DNA of 6,953 nt from Alphaproteobacteria bacterium (lineage in GTDB: Bacteria > Pseudomonadota > Alphaproteobacteria > Rickettsiales > SXRF01), in contig JAGVKI010000197.1 in assembly GCA_020050695.1 (NCBI GenBank), positions 1-6,953 on the forward strand, written 5' to 3'. The translations under genes and the position numbers were made by a program. The notes under the pieces are model-generated. The model was not told the origin of the DNA. It saw nothing but the letters and a program-made list of their open reading frames with translations, and did no database searches. The stretch's first letter is position 1; each line of letters opens with the position of its first letter. This document shows positions 6,341 through 6,953 of the stretch, one piece after another.

Positions 6341-6953
6341 CTATTGGTCTTGTGCCAATTCACTGTTCACTCTAGGCGTTTTTACAATAATCATCGCCTG
6401 CTTGTTATTGACGGCCACCGGCTCGTCCTTGCTTAAACGTACGCGCTTGGAATCGCCTTCGCTGTATTCGCGCATGCGCTTTTCAGGAATACCTGCTTTT
6501 GCCAGCGCGTCATATACGGTTTTGCGGCGGCGCTCCTGCAGTCCCTGCTGGTTCTTGCCAACGGCGCTTCCTGCACCTATCACCACCACGAAATCCTTGA
6601 GTGCGGCCACATCGCGTACCACCTTGCTGAGCGTTTTACTGCTGGCAAGCGTCAGGCGCTCGCTGTTATAGCGAAAGGCAATTTTGTAGGTTTTTACTTC
6701 GCTGTAAAGCAGCAGCTGAGCTATGTTTTCCAGTCCGATGGCCGCTGGCTTGAACTCATCAGAACACGACACCTCTTCAGGCTTGCTGATGGATGCCTGC
6801 TGATGCCAGCAATCATAAAGCAGCTGGAGTCTTGCCAGCTTCTGCGGGCTGACACGCTTTACGTCTTCGGTCAGCAATGCGGTTAAGTCTTTGTAGGCTG
6901 CCTGAAGGTCGGCTTCCTGGTTATCAGGCAGGCTGCTTTCCGGAGATCGGAAG
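6341..6953 (-). CDS. OmpA-like envelope protein, C-terminal part, paralogue of the next gene
   Basis: The frame stays open from its TAG stop to the right edge, so the N terminus is missing. A TTG at 6875-6877 could be taken as a start for 178 residues, but it is almost certainly internal. The 24 codons from there (6806-6877) match residues 113-136 of the downstream lipoprotein without gaps at 14 of 24 positions (LLTE, PQ, LAR and YDCW shared), and the paralogue's similarity continues upstream. A second Cys lies 15 residues after the YDCW Cys, and there are no others. The linker is much shorter than in the paralogue. The C terminus is a degenerate OmpA-like domain: AFRYNSERLTLASSK, FVVVIGAG, QERRRKTVYDALAKAGI and a last strand AMIIVKTP. 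The TDxxG binding loop is not recognisable, although the RRR cluster keeps an Arg at the usual place. By analogy it should be exported, but no signal peptide is in view. If the last ten bases are adapter, true coding sequence ends at 6943. Confidence 0.75.
   Translation of the reverse strand, partial: FRSPESSLPDNQEADLQAAYKDLTALLTEDVKRVSPQKLARLQLLYDCWHQQASISKPEEVSCSDEFKPAAIGLENIAQLLLYSEVKTYKIAFRYNSERLTLASSKTLSKVVRDVAALKDFVVVIGAGSAVGKNQQGLQERRRKTVYDALAKAGIPEKRMREYSEGDSKRVRLSKDEPVAVNNKQAMIIVKTPRVNSELAQDQ
6944..6953. other. Probable leftover Illumina adapter at the assembly end
   Basis: The last ten bases are AGATCGGAAG, identical to the first ten bases of the widely used TruSeq adapter (AGATCGGAAGAGC). 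The match runs exactly to the end of the window, where an untrimmed read end would place it. The three codons it contributes to the partial gene (Phe-Arg-Ser) should not be trusted. A chance ten-base match at this exact position is unlikely but possible. Confidence 0.7.

Noticed and set aside
5081..6436. Plus-strand open frame of 451 codons opposite the 423-residue lipoprotein
   Set aside because: It runs antisense through the lipoprotein and into its paralogue. The product is an unusual mix rich in Phe, Arg and His with no recognisable domain, as expected from the complement of Glu/Ala/Pro-rich codons. The minus-strand gene has a signal peptide, lipobox and ribosome binding site.

Overview
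The window reads as ordinary bacterial chromosome from a Gram-negative organism, most likely an alphaproteobacterium. It encodes BamB and two OmpA-like envelope proteins. One of the latter carries an N-terminal region (DWxxxxYFADK, then YDCWxExQEE with a second Cys) that I associate with alphaproteobacterial OmpA-family proteins; I recalled this and did not check it. GC is moderate, roughly 50-55% by eye. I cannot name a genus. All supported genes lie on the minus strand, so transcription runs from high to low coordinates.

In transcription order: (1) the C-terminal part of an OmpA-like envelope protein, open through the right edge (6341-6953). (2) Fifteen bases later, its paralogue, a complete 423-residue lipoprotein with a long Pro/Ala/Glu-rich linker and a degenerate OmpA-like domain (5054-6325). 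(3) A 112-base intergenic region with a possible promoter. (4) guaA, GMP synthase (3394-4941). (5) A YfgM-like, membrane-anchored TPR protein (2694-3371). (6) bamB, the BAM-complex lipoprotein (1361-2701). (7) der/engA, the double GTPase for 50S ribosome assembly (16-1356). (8) The first four codons of another gene (1-13).

Items 4 to 8 are tightly packed, with gaps of 22, 4 and 2 bases and one 8-base overlap, so they probably form one operon. YfgM, BamB and Der are also consecutive in gammaproteobacteria such as E. coli, where hisS rather than guaA precedes them. YfgM (periplasmic chaperone network) and BamB (beta-barrel insertion) share an outer-membrane biogenesis theme. GuaA and Der tie the cluster to GTP supply and GTP-dependent ribosome assembly.

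The last ten bases, 6944-6953, equal the start of the common Illumina TruSeq adapter. The right edge is probably an assembly end with leftover adapter rather than genomic sequence. The most interesting biology is the tandem pair of divergent OmpA-like proteins, which share a two-cysteine N-terminal motif but seem to have lost the usual peptidoglycan-binding loop. The rest is well-known housekeeping, and I see no mobile elements, CRISPR arrays, tRNA or rRNA genes.
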